DNA of 37,959 bases, taken from NCBI GenBank assembly GCA_028872955.1, contig JAGWNX010000030.1, positions 1-37,959 on the forward strand, written 5' to 3'. The position numbers were made by a program, and so were the translations under genes. The number at the start of each line of letters is the position of its first letter. Within the stretch, counting starts at the first letter, position 1. Below are positions 19,432-27,962 of this stretch, piece after piece. The notes under the pieces are model-generated. The model was not told the DNA's origin. It ran no database searches and was given only the letters and a program-made list of their open reading frames with translations. The DNA comes from Acidobacteriota bacterium. GTDB taxonomy: Bacteria; Acidobacteriota; Terriglobia; Terriglobales; Acidobacteriaceae.

Positions 19432-20121
19432 ATGCCGCTGCAGGACCAACTCGACGCCATCACCGCCAACACCCGCAAGCTCGTGCAGGCCGAGCGCCTG
19501 GCCATCTCGGAGCAAGCGGTTGAAGACCTCTTCCGCAGCGGCATCGAAGACCGCACGCTCCGCGTGGGCCAGGCGGCACCGCAGTTTTCGCTGGTGGACG
19601 CCGCGACCGGCCGCATCGTGCGCTCTGCGGATTTGCTGGCGCTGGGACCGCTGGTGGTGAAGTTCTTCCGCGGGCGCTGGTGCCCCTACTGCGTCACCGA
19701 GCTGGAGGCGTGGCGCGAGCTGCAACCGGAGCTGCGTCGGCGCGGCGCGCTGTTCGTGGCCATCTCGCCCCAGACGCCGCGCCAGAGCGACTTCATGGTG
19801 CAGCAGCACGCACTGCCCTTCCCGCTGCTGGCCGACCCGGGCGCGGAGCTGGCCGCGCAGTTCGGGCTAACCTACACGGTTGCGCCGGAGCAGCGCCGCT
19901 ACTACCAGTCGATCCTGATCAACATCCCGTTCAACAACGCCGGCCTCAGCTACCACAACGCCACCGAGGCCAGCTGGCGGTTGCCCCTGCCCGCCACCTA
20001 TGTGCTGGCGCAGGATGGCACGATCGCCTTCGCCGAGGCGCATGCGGACTTTCGCGTGCGACCAGAGCCTGCCGCCGTGTTGGAGGCACTGGACGCGCTG
20101 AACGCGCCCTCGCCGCAGTAA
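19432..20121 (+). CDS. Peroxiredoxin-like AhpC/TSA protein
   Basis: A 229-residue thioredoxin-fold protein. The motif FFRGRWCPYC carries Cys84 and Cys87 and places it in the AhpC/TSA group, in a subgroup with a CPYC-type active site rather than the usual TxxCP motif. The helical N-terminus of about 45 residues is typical of this subgroup. The expected activity is reduction of peroxides or disulfides at a thiolate; the electron donor is unknown. No signal peptide is present, so it is cytoplasmic. It begins 47 bases after the fucosidase stop and may be cotranscribed with it, although the ATG has no good ribosome-binding site. The stop lies 67 bases from the convergent pgi gene. Confidence 0.88.
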   Translation: MPLQDQLDAITANTRKLVQAERLAISEQAVEDLFRSGIEDRTLRVGQAAPQFSLVDAATGRIVRSADLLALGPLVVKFFRGRWCPYCVTELEAWRELQPELRRRGALFVAISPQTPRQSDFMVQQHALPFPLLADPGAELAAQFGLTYTVAPEQRRYYQSILINIPFNNAGLSYHNATEASWRLPLPATYVLAQDGTIAFAEAHADFRVRPEPAAVLEALDALNAPSPQ

Positions 20122-20124
20122 AAC

Positions 20125-20167
20125 AGCCCACCCACGCCAGCTCCTGAAGGGCAGGCATGAGTGGGCT
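20125..20167. terminator. Weak candidate terminator between convergent genes
   Basis: AGCCCAC (20125-20131) is complementary to GTGGGCT (20161-20167), giving a 7-base-pair stem with a 29-base loop. The plus strand continues TTGG, so there is only a short T run; on the minus strand the complementary TTT follows. It could act weakly for both genes. Confidence 0.35.
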
Positions 20168-20187
20168 TTGGCTCCTGGCGGCCGATA

Positions 20188-21828
20188 CTACTTATGACTC
20201 CGATAGCGGGCGATCAGACTGTTGGTCGAGCTGTCGTGCGAGGCCGCAGGTGCCGACGCGCTCTCCAGTTCGCCGAGAATCCGGGTTGCCAGCACCTTGC
20301 CCAGCTCCACGCCCCACTGATCGAAGGAGTCGATGTTCCAGATGGCACCCTGGGTGAAGACCGTGTGCTCGTACAGCGCCACCAGCTTGCCCAGCACCTG
20401 CGGCGAGATGGCTTCGGCAAGGATGACGTTCGAAGGCCGGTTGCCCTCAAAGACGCGGTGCGGCACCAGCCACTCTGCCGTGCCCTCGGCGCGCACCTGC
20501 TCCGCGGTCTTGCCAAAGGCCAGGGCCTCGGCCTGGGCAAATACGTTCGCCATCAGCATGTCATGATGCCGGCCAATGGGGTTGAGCGTCTTGTAGAAGC
20601 CGATGAAGTCGCACGGAATGAGCCGTGTGCCCTGGTGAATGAGCTGGTAGAAGGAGTGCTGGCCGTTGGTGCCGGGCTCGCCCCAGTAGATCGGACCGGT
20701 CTGGTAGTCCACCGTCGTGCCATCCAGGGTCACGTGCTTGCCGTTGCTCTCCATGGTGAGCTGCTGCAGGTACGCCGGAAAACGCTTCAGGTACTGCTCA
20801 TACGGCAGAATCGCCACGGTCTGCGCATCAAAGAACTCCGCATACCAGACGGAGAGCAGGCCGAGCAGCACGGGCAGATTCTCCGCAAACGGTGCCGTGC
20901 GGAAGTGCTCGTCCATGGCGTGGAAGCCCGCGAGCAGCGCGCGGAAGTTCTCCGGCCCGATCGCGATCATCGTCGACAGACCAATTGCGGAGTCCATGGA
21001 GTACCGGCCGCCGACCCAATCCCAGAAGCCAAACATGTTCTCGGTGTCGATGCCGAAGCTTGCGACCTCTTTCGCATTGGTCGAGATGGCCACAAAGTGC
21101 CTGGCGATCGCCCTCTCATCGCCGCCGAGCTGGGCCAGCGCCCAGGCGCGAGCCGTGTGGGCGTTGGTCATTGTCTCCAGCGTGGTAAAGGTCTTGGAGG
21201 CAACCAGGAAGAGCGTCTCGTCTGCATCCAGATCCTGCACGGCCTCGGCGAAGTCGGTGCTGTCGACGTTGGAGACGAAGCGGAAGTTCAGGTCGCGCTG
21301 GCTGTAGTGCTTCAGCGCTTCGTAGGCCATCACCGGCCCCAGGTCAGAGCCGCCGATGCCGATGTTCACCACGTTGCGGATACGCTTGCCGGTGAATCCC
21401 TTCCACAGGCCGCTGCGCACCTTGCGCGCGAAGCCCTCCATCTTGTCCAGCACGGCGTGCACGGCCGGCACCACGTCCTCGCCATCCACCAGAATCTGCT
21501 GCCCTTTGGGTGCGCGCAGCGCGACGTGCAGCACGGCACGGTTCTCGGTCAGGTTGATCTTGTCGCCGCGAAACATGGCGTCGATCCTGGCGCGCAGGCC
21601 GGTCTCGTCGGCCAGTTGCAGCAACAGCCGCAGGGTCTGGTCGTCGATCCGATTCTTCGAGTAGTCGAGAAAGATGCCTTCCCGCTCCAGCGTGTAGCGC
21701 TCACCGCGGCCTGGGTCCTCCGCGAAGAACTCCCGCAGGTGCTTACCGCCGATGGCAGCGGAGTGCTGCCGAAGTGCCTTCCACGCCGTGCGACTGGTCA
21801 GCCCGGTGCTGCTTGCTTCGCTCTGCAT
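20188..21828 (-). CDS. pgi: Glucose-6-phosphate isomerase
   Basis: A 546-residue phosphoglucose isomerase that interconverts glucose-6-phosphate and fructose-6-phosphate in glycolysis and gluconeogenesis. Diagnostic motifs: [16 protein letters not shown] near 150-165, [12 protein letters not shown] near 210, [19 protein letters not shown] near 380-400 (with the catalytic Glu and His) and [12 protein letters not shown] near 505-516. Length is the same as the Escherichia coli enzyme type (549). The start at 21828 follows TAAGGAG with about 10 bases between, a strong ribosome-binding site. A TACACT hexamer on the minus strand at 21902-21907 is a possible -10. It is transcribed alone and divergent from the IclR regulator. 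Confidence 0.97.
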   Translation of the reverse strand: MQSEASSTGLTSRTAWKALRQHSAAIGGKHLREFFAEDPGRGERYTLEREGIFLDYSKNRIDDQTLRLLLQLADETGLRARIDAMFRGDKINLTENRAVLHVALRAPKGQQILVDGEDVVPAVHAVLDKMEGFARKVRSGLWKGFTGKRIRNVVNIGIGGSDLGPVMAYEALKHYSQRDLNFRFVSNVDSTDFAEAVQDLDADETLFLVASKTFTTLETMTNAHTARAWALAQLGGDERAIARHFVAISTNAKEVASFGIDTENMFGFWDWVGGRYSMDSAIGLSTMIAIGPENFRALLAGFHAMDEHFRTAPFAENLPVLLGLLSVWYAEFFDAQTVAILPYEQYLKRFPAYLQQLTMESNGKHVTLDGTTVDYQTGPIYWGEPGTNGQHSFYQLIHQGTRLIPCDFIGFYKTLNPIGRHHDMLMANVFAQAEALAFGKTAEQVRAEGTAEWLVPHRVFEGNRPSNVILAEAISPQVLGKLVALYEHTVFTQGAIWNIDSFDQWGVELGKVLATRILGELESASAPAASHDSSTNSLIARYRSHK

Positions 21829-22072
21829 TGTGTCTCAGCTCCTTAGGAACGCCGGTTGGGGATGCCCGCATGCGGGTGGGTTGCCGACGGCCTCGCCCCC
21901 TAGTGTAGACCGCGAAGTACGGCACTCAGGGGAATTCCACAGTTCACCGAATCAAACCCGCTGGCCGGTGCGGCTTGCCAACTCCGGCCAGGTGCGTTTA
22001 CCGTTGTCATAGTTCGGCTATCGCACAGCCCTGTACGCGTGCCTCCGGCCGAGCCTCACGAGGGTTTTGCTC

Positions 22073-22948
22073 ATGAGCGTCTCCACACGCCGTCCTGCTG
22101 CCGAGGCCATCACGTCTCCGGCTAACGCGCCTACCGCATCTGCCCCGGGCGCGACCAAGACCTCGCCCGCCGCTGCCCTGGACGTCTACGCCGGCGATCC
22201 CAACTTCATGACCTCGCTGGCTCGCGGCCTGATCGTGATCCAGGCCTTTACCCAGCAATCGCCGCAGATGACGATCTCGCAGCTGAGCATCCGCACCGGG
22301 CTATCGCGTGCTGCGGTGCGGCGCTGCCTGTATACGCTCACCAAGCTCGGGTTTGCCGGGGCCGAGGATGGCTCGCGTTACTCCCTGCGGCCGCGCATGT
22401 TGACGCTCTCGCACACCTACACGGCCTCCAACACGCTCTCCACGGCGGCACAGCCGATTCTGGAACGCATGTCTGCCGCGCACCGCGAGTCCTTCTCCGT
22501 TGCGACCCTGGATGGCGATGAGATTGTGTACGTCGCGCGCACCACCGTCAACCGCGTGATGGCCGTGGACCTGCACATCGGCTCGCGGCTGCCTGCCTAC
22601 TGCACCAGCATGGGCCGCATCCTGCTGGCCTACCTGCCACCCGAGCAGCTGGAGCAGTACCTGGCGCGGGTGACGCTCACGCCACACACGACGCGCACCG
22701 TGAACTCGGTGGAGAAGCTGCGGCTGATCCTGCGTAATGTGCGCCGCAACGGCTATGCCCTGGTGGATCAGGAGCTGGAGGTAGGTCTGCGTTCGCTGGC
22801 CGTGCCGGTGTACTCGCCCAGCGGTCGCGTCGTGGCCACCATCAACCTGAGCGGCAACGCGCCACGGCTCTCGGTGATCGAGATGCAGACACGCTTTCTG
22901 ACGCCGCTCCGCAACGCCGCAAGCGAGCTGGGAGTGTACCTGCGTTAG
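22073..22948 (+). CDS. IclR-family transcriptional regulator, PcaR/PobR-like
   Basis: A 291-residue regulator. After a 45-residue Ala/Pro-rich N-terminal extension comes the winged helix-turn-helix (FMTSLARGLIVIQAFTQQSPQMTISQLSIRTGLSRAAVRRCL), then the effector-binding domain. The stretch ESFSVATLDGDEIVYVART and the SRLPAYCTSMGRILLAYLP motif resemble the PcaR/PcaU/PobR branch that senses aromatic acids in beta-ketoadipate metabolism. Its neighbours are sugar-phosphate isomerases rather than aromatic genes, so the effector could differ. The start ATG 22073 follows a GAGGG; a TTG at 22067 is possible. The gene is divergent from pgi with a 244-base gap, which may hold an operator; I could not pick out a palindrome. 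Confidence 0.88.
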   Translation: MSVSTRRPAAEAITSPANAPTASAPGATKTSPAAALDVYAGDPNFMTSLARGLIVIQAFTQQSPQMTISQLSIRTGLSRAAVRRCLYTLTKLGFAGAEDGSRYSLRPRMLTLSHTYTASNTLSTAAQPILERMSAAHRESFSVATLDGDEIVYVARTTVNRVMAVDLHIGSRLPAYCTSMGRILLAYLPPEQLEQYLARVTLTPHTTRTVNSVEKLRLILRNVRRNGYALVDQELEVGLRSLAVPVYSPSGRVVATINLSGNAPRLSVIEMQTRFLTPLRNAASELGVYLR

Positions 22949-22961
22949 CCCTGCGGCCTGC

Positions 22962-23906
22962 TCATGCAGGCATGCTGCAGTGCAGCAGCACCGCGTCAGA
23001 CTCGGCCTCAAGAATCACCTGGCCACAGCTCACCGGCAGAACTACGGCCTGGCCTGCCGTCAGCTCCACCTCTTCATCCGGCGTAATCACATTCACTGTG
23101 CCGGAGAGGCCCACGAGGCAGCCCGCCGTCGCGGTCAGCAGCTCGATCTCATCCAGCGCAGCGAGTTCAAAGCGATCCACGGTGAAGTACTGCTCGTCGA
23201 TCAGGCGGGTAAAGCCATCCATCGGCTGTGGTGCCACCTTGCCCGCACGCGTCGTCAGTTTGGTGACGGCCAGGCCCTGTGCCACGTGCAGTTCGCGCGG
23301 ACGACCGTAGTCATACATACGGAAGGTCGTGTCGCTGGTCTGCTGCGTCTCCAGCAGAACCACGCCCGGCCCAATCGCATGTACGGTTCCGGCATCCACA
23401 AAGATCATGTCACCCTTGGCCACCGGAACGTGGTTGAGCTGCGCCTCCAGCGTGCCATCGGCGATGGCGGCCTCTACCATCGGCAGTGTAACGCCTGCCT
23501 TCAGCCCGAGGGCCACAGTTGCTCCGGGCTCTGCCTCCAGAACATACCAGCACTCTGTCTTGCCGCGGGGCTGGCCCATGGCCTGCGCCTGGGGGTCGTC
23601 CGGATGCACCTGCACGGAGAGCTTGTCGTTCGGGAACAGCAGCTTGACCAGCAGAGGAAACTCTTCGCCGCCGTCCGGCCCCAGCAACTCCGCGGCAAAT
23701 TCCTCGGCCACCAGACCCAGCTGCCGTCCTGCCAGTTCGCCGGTCTCTACCAGGCACTGCGCGCCCGTCAGCCAGGCCTCACCCACGGCAGCGGTGGTGC
23801 CGGTCTCGGCGTACCAGGGGCGCAGATCCATGCGTCCCCAGACACGCTCACTGAACCAGGGGGTAAGCCGGAACGGTGCCAGAGGCCCTGGCTTGCTAGT
23901 CGTCAT
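22962..23906 (-). CDS. manA: Class I mannose-6-phosphate isomerase
   Basis: A 314-residue cupin-fold zinc enzyme that interconverts mannose-6-phosphate and fructose-6-phosphate, supplying GDP-mannose precursors or using mannose. Zinc-site residues are visible: Gln and His in QVHPDD near 98-103, Glu in GKTECW near 115-120 and His in DAGTVHAIG near 170. It is shorter than the 390-residue enterobacterial enzyme, as in the short class I form. GGAAGG lies 6 bases before the ATG at 23906; an ATG two codons earlier (23912) abuts that sequence and is less likely. The start lies 11 bases inside the end of the upstream phosphoesterase gene, so the two are translationally coupled. Confidence 0.92.
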   Translation of the reverse strand: MTTSKPGPLAPFRLTPWFSERVWGRMDLRPWYAETGTTAAVGEAWLTGAQCLVETGELAGRQLGLVAEEFAAELLGPDGGEEFPLLVKLLFPNDKLSVQVHPDDPQAQAMGQPRGKTECWYVLEAEPGATVALGLKAGVTLPMVEAAIADGTLEAQLNHVPVAKGDMIFVDAGTVHAIGPGVVLLETQQTSDTTFRMYDYGRPRELHVAQGLAVTKLTTRAGKVAPQPMDGFTRLIDEQYFTVDRFELAALDEIELLTATAGCLVGLSGTVNVITPDEEVELTAGQAVVLPVSCGQVILEAESDAVLLHCSMPA

Positions 23907-26733
23907 CGTCATCCTTCCTGCTCTTCCGGTGGAGCTCGGTCAGCATCGGCGGCACGGGCTTATCGCCCATGGCGTCTTTCCAAAGGATAACGTTAAGCTT
24001 TGCCGGGTCAGCGTGATCCGGGTGCACAAAGTCCATACGACTGGAGGCCTTCTGGCCCACGGCATCCGGGCGATTGGCGCGGTAGATCAGGCCATTGTCG
24101 CGATTCGTAGTGTCGGCTACATAGGGGGCCTGATCGCCCGGTCCGCTGAATAACGATCCCATCATGGAACTGAAGGCATCGTTATTGTTCATCGGCGGCA
24201 GGCCCAGCACGGTCTCCATGGTTCGAACCATAGAGACGGTGGAGTAGAAGCGGCTATCGACGAAGGCACCGCCGCCGGCAGCGCGTGGTGCGTACTTGCT
24301 GATGACGAAGGCGATGCTGCGGTGCGCGTCCACGTGGTCGCCACCATTCTGCGCGTCGTCTTCGAGGATGAAGAACGCCGTGTCGTCCCAGTAGGGCGAG
24401 TGCGAGATGGCCTCAACGGCGCGGCCTACGGCCAAGTCATTATCCGCAATGCTGGACCTGGGTGTCGGCGAGCCCAGGCCGGTGCCTGCCGTATGGTCGT
24501 CGCCCAGCCGCAGCATGACAAACGAGGGCATGGTGTCGTGGCCAGCGGTGCGGTCGGCAACCCAGCCCTTCAGGTAGCGCTCAAAGACGTTGACGCGGAT
24601 CTGATCCGGCAGCCGCACGTTGAAGTCCGGATAATCCGGCGCAAAGTGGCCCTGCAACTCTGGCTTGGTGGCGACGTTCTTTGCCAGCAGCGGCACATTC
24701 CACTCGTAGCGGCTGACCTCGCCACCCCACTCCTGGGGGAAGCGCTCGCCGGGCTTGACCGAAGGGCGTGGGCAGTGCAGCCCCTCCAGCAGTGGACCCT
24801 CCTGGGAGCTGCCACTCTTTTTGACATCGCAGAAGGTAGAAGAGATGTACTCGCCGAAGTGAAAGAGCGACTTGCCGTGACGGGTCAGGTTGCCCCACAG
24901 GTAGCCGCTGGCCGGCTCGGAGACATCCGGGATGTGCTGCTCGATCGGGTAGCCCTCCGCGACCACACCCTCGTAGTCGTAGGTGCGTGCGCCGCTGCGA
25001 TAGTCTTCCTGCCAGACACGCTCCAGGTAGTCGGTGCCGATCGCCGCGTTCGACCATACGTGCCCGTCTCCCGAGACCTCGCCGGAGTCATAGAAGTTAT
25101 CCAGCACACCAAACTGCAGCGCCAGCTTGTGCAGATTGGGCGTGATGGCTGCGCCGTACATGTTCATCGCCGGGTCACCGTTGCCTACCGGCTTGCCGTT
25201 CTGGGTCAGGTCGCCGAGGATCTGGTCGTAAGTCCGGTTCTCCTTGATGATGTAGATGACGTGACGGATGGGATTGTGGCCGCTGGCAAACGGAAGCGTC
25301 TCTGCTGCGGCCTTCATCCGGTTGGAGTCGACCACCTCGCTGGTCCAGTGCGGCAGCGCAGCGTCAATCTGGCTGGTCTCCACGGCGGCCAGCGAGCCGT
25401 GCAGCAGTGTGGCGATGTAGGTGAAGCTGCGGGTCAGGTTCTCCACGTTGCGGGTCTCTGCGGTAGTACGACCGGCGAAGTTATTCGGTCCAGTGCCGCG
25501 TCCCTTAGCCGTAGCAATGTAGAGCCGCGAGCCGCTGGGCTGCGACACGAGCGCCAGCGCGGTGGGGAACCACTCGGTAGGCACAAACCCCAGCGGCTCC
25601 ACCATGCCCCGGGCCGTGGCCTTTCGGGTCAGCTGCCGAGGGTCGAAGACGGCAATCGAGTCGGTAGCGCCGTTCGCGACGTACAGCCGTGTACCGTCTG
25701 GTGCCACGGCAAGCGCCTGCGGCTCGGCGCCAAAGTAGCTCTGTCCAGGCAGCCGCGTGTCCAGGTAGCCCTGCAGGGCAAAGGCACCGTCACGCAGGCG
25801 TACCGCAGCGACGGCATCGCGGTTGCTGAGCGCGACATAGAGCGTATGCTCATCGGCCGAGAGCGCAAGCGCGCACGGGTGCGAGCCCGGGGCCATGGGC
25901 GAACGTGGCTTCAGCAGCGGCAACCGGCGCAGCACCTTGCCTGCCGCCAGGTCCAGTTCGGCCACCTCGCTCGCGTTCCAGAGCGCGACAAACGCGCGGC
26001 GACCATCGTGCGTGACGGCGACGTCAATGGGATAGGCAGAGGGCACGGCGTCATGCTCGGTGAGGTCAAACCGCGCGTCGATATGGCCACTCGCCACATC
26101 CAGCAGCACGGCGTCGTCGGCCAGGTTCTCGGCCACCAGCAGCTTCTCGCGCCCCTGCTGTTGCACCGTGGCGAGCGCAGCAGGAAACGGCACACCACGG
26201 CTGCCTGGGGTGCCGCCGATCAGGTTGGTCGTGCGGGGTGCAGCCAGCGGTGCCAGGGGCAGCGGCACCAGCCGCTCCGGAGCGAGCACACCTGCCGTAA
26301 AGCGGTAGACGACGATGCCATTTCCCAGCCCCTGGCCAGCGCTGCCGTCAGGATCCTTCAGCGCGCCCATGGTTGCGTACAGGTGGGTGCCATCGGCACT
26401 GAACGCCAGCCCGGAGTAGAGCGTCTGGTTGGCCTGCACCAGGGTGCGATCGTCAGGAAAATCGGTGACGTGGCCGGTCCGGGTATCCAGCACGGCGAGG
26501 GACTCCATGTAGCGGGACTCGTAGGTACCGTAGCCCGTGTTCACGGTCACGACGTAGCGCTTGTCCGGCGAGACGGCCATCGTCACCGGCAAGCTGTTGA
26601 TGCGTTGCGGAGCGCCCGGAACCGGCTCCACCAGTTGCTTGCTTGATGGCAGATCCATCCGCTGTGCGCCTGCCTGTGACCACATCCCTAGCCCGAATAC
26701 GACGACCCCGACGACCAGACCTCTTCGCTGCAT
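23896..26733 (-). CDS. YncE-like beta-propeller plus alkaline phosphatase-family phosphoesterase
   Basis: A 945-residue secreted two-part protein. A signal peptide (about 1-22) is followed by a seven-bladed-propeller-like region (about 35-430) with YVTN-type repeats such as LYVANGATDSIAVFD. Then comes a phosphoesterase domain (about 490-925) of the phospholipase C/acid phosphatase-like alkaline-phosphatase superfamily, recognisable from VIYIIKENRTYDQILGD, the LPDQIRVNVF segment, and FFILEDDAQNGGDHVDAHRS. Its likely role is phosphate-ester hydrolysis in the periplasm; the substrate is unknown. The ATG at 26733 follows AGGAGG at 9 bases. The C-terminus is KSRKDDDDD, whose codons double as the start region of manA. 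The domain pair has precedents in environmental bacteria. Confidence 0.88.
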   Translation of the reverse strand: MQRRGLVVGVVVFGLGMWSQAGAQRMDLPSSKQLVEPVPGAPQRINSLPVTMAVSPDKRYVVTVNTGYGTYESRYMESLAVLDTRTGHVTDFPDDRTLVQANQTLYSGLAFSADGTHLYATMGALKDPDGSAGQGLGNGIVVYRFTAGVLAPERLVPLPLAPLAAPRTTNLIGGTPGSRGVPFPAALATVQQQGREKLLVAENLADDAVLLDVASGHIDARFDLTEHDAVPSAYPIDVAVTHDGRRAFVALWNASEVAELDLAAGKVLRRLPLLKPRSPMAPGSHPCALALSADEHTLYVALSNRDAVAAVRLRDGAFALQGYLDTRLPGQSYFGAEPQALAVAPDGTRLYVANGATDSIAVFDPRQLTRKATARGMVEPLGFVPTEWFPTALALVSQPSGSRLYIATAKGRGTGPNNFAGRTTAETRNVENLTRSFTYIATLLHGSLAAVETSQIDAALPHWTSEVVDSNRMKAAAETLPFASGHNPIRHVIYIIKENRTYDQILGDLTQNGKPVGNGDPAMNMYGAAITPNLHKLALQFGVLDNFYDSGEVSGDGHVWSNAAIGTDYLERVWQEDYRSGARTYDYEGVVAEGYPIEQHIPDVSEPASGYLWGNLTRHGKSLFHFGEYISSTFCDVKKSGSSQEGPLLEGLHCPRPSVKPGERFPQEWGGEVSRYEWNVPLLAKNVATKPELQGHFAPDYPDFNVRLPDQIRVNVFERYLKGWVADRTAGHDTMPSFVMLRLGDDHTAGTGLGSPTPRSSIADNDLAVGRAVEAISHSPYWDDTAFFILEDDAQNGGDHVDAHRSIAFVISKYAPRAAGGGAFVDSRFYSTVSMVRTMETVLGLPPMNNNDAFSSMMGSLFSGPGDQAPYVADTTNRDNGLIYRANRPDAVGQKASSRMDFVHPDHADPAKLNVILWKDAMGDKPVPPMLTELHRKSRKDDDDD

Positions 26734-26782
26734 CCCAGAGCACCTCCTAGGACACCCTATCAACTGCCACCTTCGGGGAGCA

Positions 26783-26810
26783 TTACAAAAGTCTTACAAC
26801 TGCGTGGCAA
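26783..26810 (-). promoter_or_regulatory. Triple 11-base-phased direct repeat, possible Pho/OmpR-type site
   Basis: On the minus strand, TTGCCA (26810-26805), TTGTAA (26799-26794) and TTGTAA (26788-26783) occur at exact 11-base intervals. PhoB- and OmpR-family regulators bind tandem half-sites with this period. The array lies 50-77 bases before the phosphoesterase ATG and 66-93 bases before the desaturase ATG, in their shared divergent gap. Identity of a regulator is inferred only. Confidence 0.42.
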
Positions 26811-26875
26811 CAGGCCTGATAGCTTCGTGATGTGCAGTAGAAGCTGGATCGCAGAAGGATATCGACACGGACCGT

Positions 26876-27871
26876 ATGACGCCATCGACACTCACTCCCC
26901 CTCCCCCGCAGACGACAGCCGAGACCTCCTCCCTGGCGCAGCAACCCTCCACCGTGGTGGAACTGACGCAGAAGATCAAGCAGGATCTTCGCATGGGCCG
27001 CGCCTACCAGGAGGGCCGGATCAACTGGATCACCTCCATCGCGATGGGCCTGTTCCATGTCGGCGCGATCGCGGCACTGTTCTTCTTTTCGTGGAAGAAT
27101 CTGGCGGCCTTCGCGATCATGTACTTCTTCGCCATCAATGTGGGTATCGGCGTGGCATACCATCGCCTGCTGACGCATCGCGGCTACCGCACGCCCAAGT
27201 GGGTGGAGTACTTCGTTACCTTCTGCGGTTGCATGGCGCTGGAGGGCGGGCCCATCTTCTGGGTGGCTACGCATCGCGTGCATCACCAGTACTCTGACCA
27301 CGAAGGCGACCCGCACACGCCGCACGACGGCACCTGGTGGGCACACGCCGGCTGGATTCTCTCTGGCCGCGCACTGCACTCAGAGACGGCTCTGCTGGGA
27401 CGGTACGCGCCAGACCTGACCCGCGATCGCGTGCACGTCTTCCTGAGCAAGTACCACTATATGCCGGTTGTGCTGACGGGCCTGCTGCAGATCGTGATTG
27501 GCGCGCTGCTCTCGCCGCTGCATCCGGTCGTCGGCGCGTTGGGCATGCTGCTTTGGGGTACCTTCCTACGCGTGACGGTTGGCCTGCACGCCACGTGGCT
27601 GGTGAACTCTGCCACTCACCTGTGGGGCAAGCGCCGGTTTGAGACCAAGGACGACTCCCGCAACAACTGGTGGGTCGCCCTGTTGACAGGTGGCGAGGGC
27701 TGGCACAACAACCACCACGCACACCCGGTCAGCGCGCGTCACGGCCTGGAGTGGTATGAGTTCGACATCAACTACTACTGCATCTGGCTGCTGAGCAAGG
27801 TGGGCCTGGCCGAGAAGGTTCAGATCGCCCAGTTTGACCGCGACAATCCAAAGCCAGCCGGCTCCTACTAA
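26876..27871 (+). CDS. Fatty-acid desaturase
   Basis: A 331-residue membrane desaturase of the acyl-CoA delta-9 type. The three histidine boxes of the di-iron centre are visible: HRLLTHRGY near 100, HRVHHQYSDHEGDPH near 135-150 and HNNHHAHP near 280. Several hydrophobic segments flank them, giving about four transmembrane helices. It would introduce a double bond into membrane fatty acids, raising fluidity, using oxygen and an electron donor that is not encoded here. The N-terminal 40 residues are Thr/Pro/Gln-rich. It is followed by a strong terminator, and then by a membrane histidine kinase gene. The start is ATG 26876; no strong ribosome-binding site is seen. Regulation by the nearby 11-base repeats is possible. 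Confidence 0.93.
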   Translation: MTPSTLTPPPPQTTAETSSLAQQPSTVVELTQKIKQDLRMGRAYQEGRINWITSIAMGLFHVGAIAALFFFSWKNLAAFAIMYFFAINVGIGVAYHRLLTHRGYRTPKWVEYFVTFCGCMALEGGPIFWVATHRVHHQYSDHEGDPHTPHDGTWWAHAGWILSGRALHSETALLGRYAPDLTRDRVHVFLSKYHYMPVVLTGLLQIVIGALLSPLHPVVGALGMLLWGTFLRVTVGLHATWLVNSATHLWGKRRFETKDDSRNNWWVALLTGGEGWHNNHHAHPVSARHGLEWYEFDINYYCIWLLSKVGLAEKVQIAQFDRDNPKPAGSY

Positions 27872-27892
27872 CCGGCCGCTTCAGATCAGCAG

Positions 27893-27926
27893 AAAAGCCA
27901 GCATCCAGAGTGGGTGCTGGCTTTTT
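27893..27926 (+). terminator. Strong Rho-independent terminator after the desaturase
   Basis: Left arm AAAAGCCAGCATCC (27893-27906) and right arm GGGTGCTGGCTTTT (27912-27925) form a 14-base-pair stem with one G-T pair and an AGAGT loop, ending in a TTTTT run. It starts 22 bases after the desaturase stop and separates that gene from the histidine kinase. Confidence 0.92.
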
Positions 27927-27944
27927 CCTGTCTGCCGCTGCCGG

Positions 27945-27950
27945 TATACT
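27945..27950 (+). promoter_or_regulatory. Candidate -10 element of the histidine-kinase gene (TATACT)
   Basis: TATACT lies 12 bases before the kinase ATG, in the same GGTATACTTC context as the element upstream of the GH1 gene. With the terminator just upstream, this is the only space for a promoter. The leader would be about 5 bases. Confidence 0.4.
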
Positions 27951-27962
27951 TCCGCCAGGCTT

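Noticed and set aside
21829..22072. Operator palindrome for the IclR regulator
   Set aside because: I could not find a convincing inverted repeat of operator size; a computed palindrome search would be needed.
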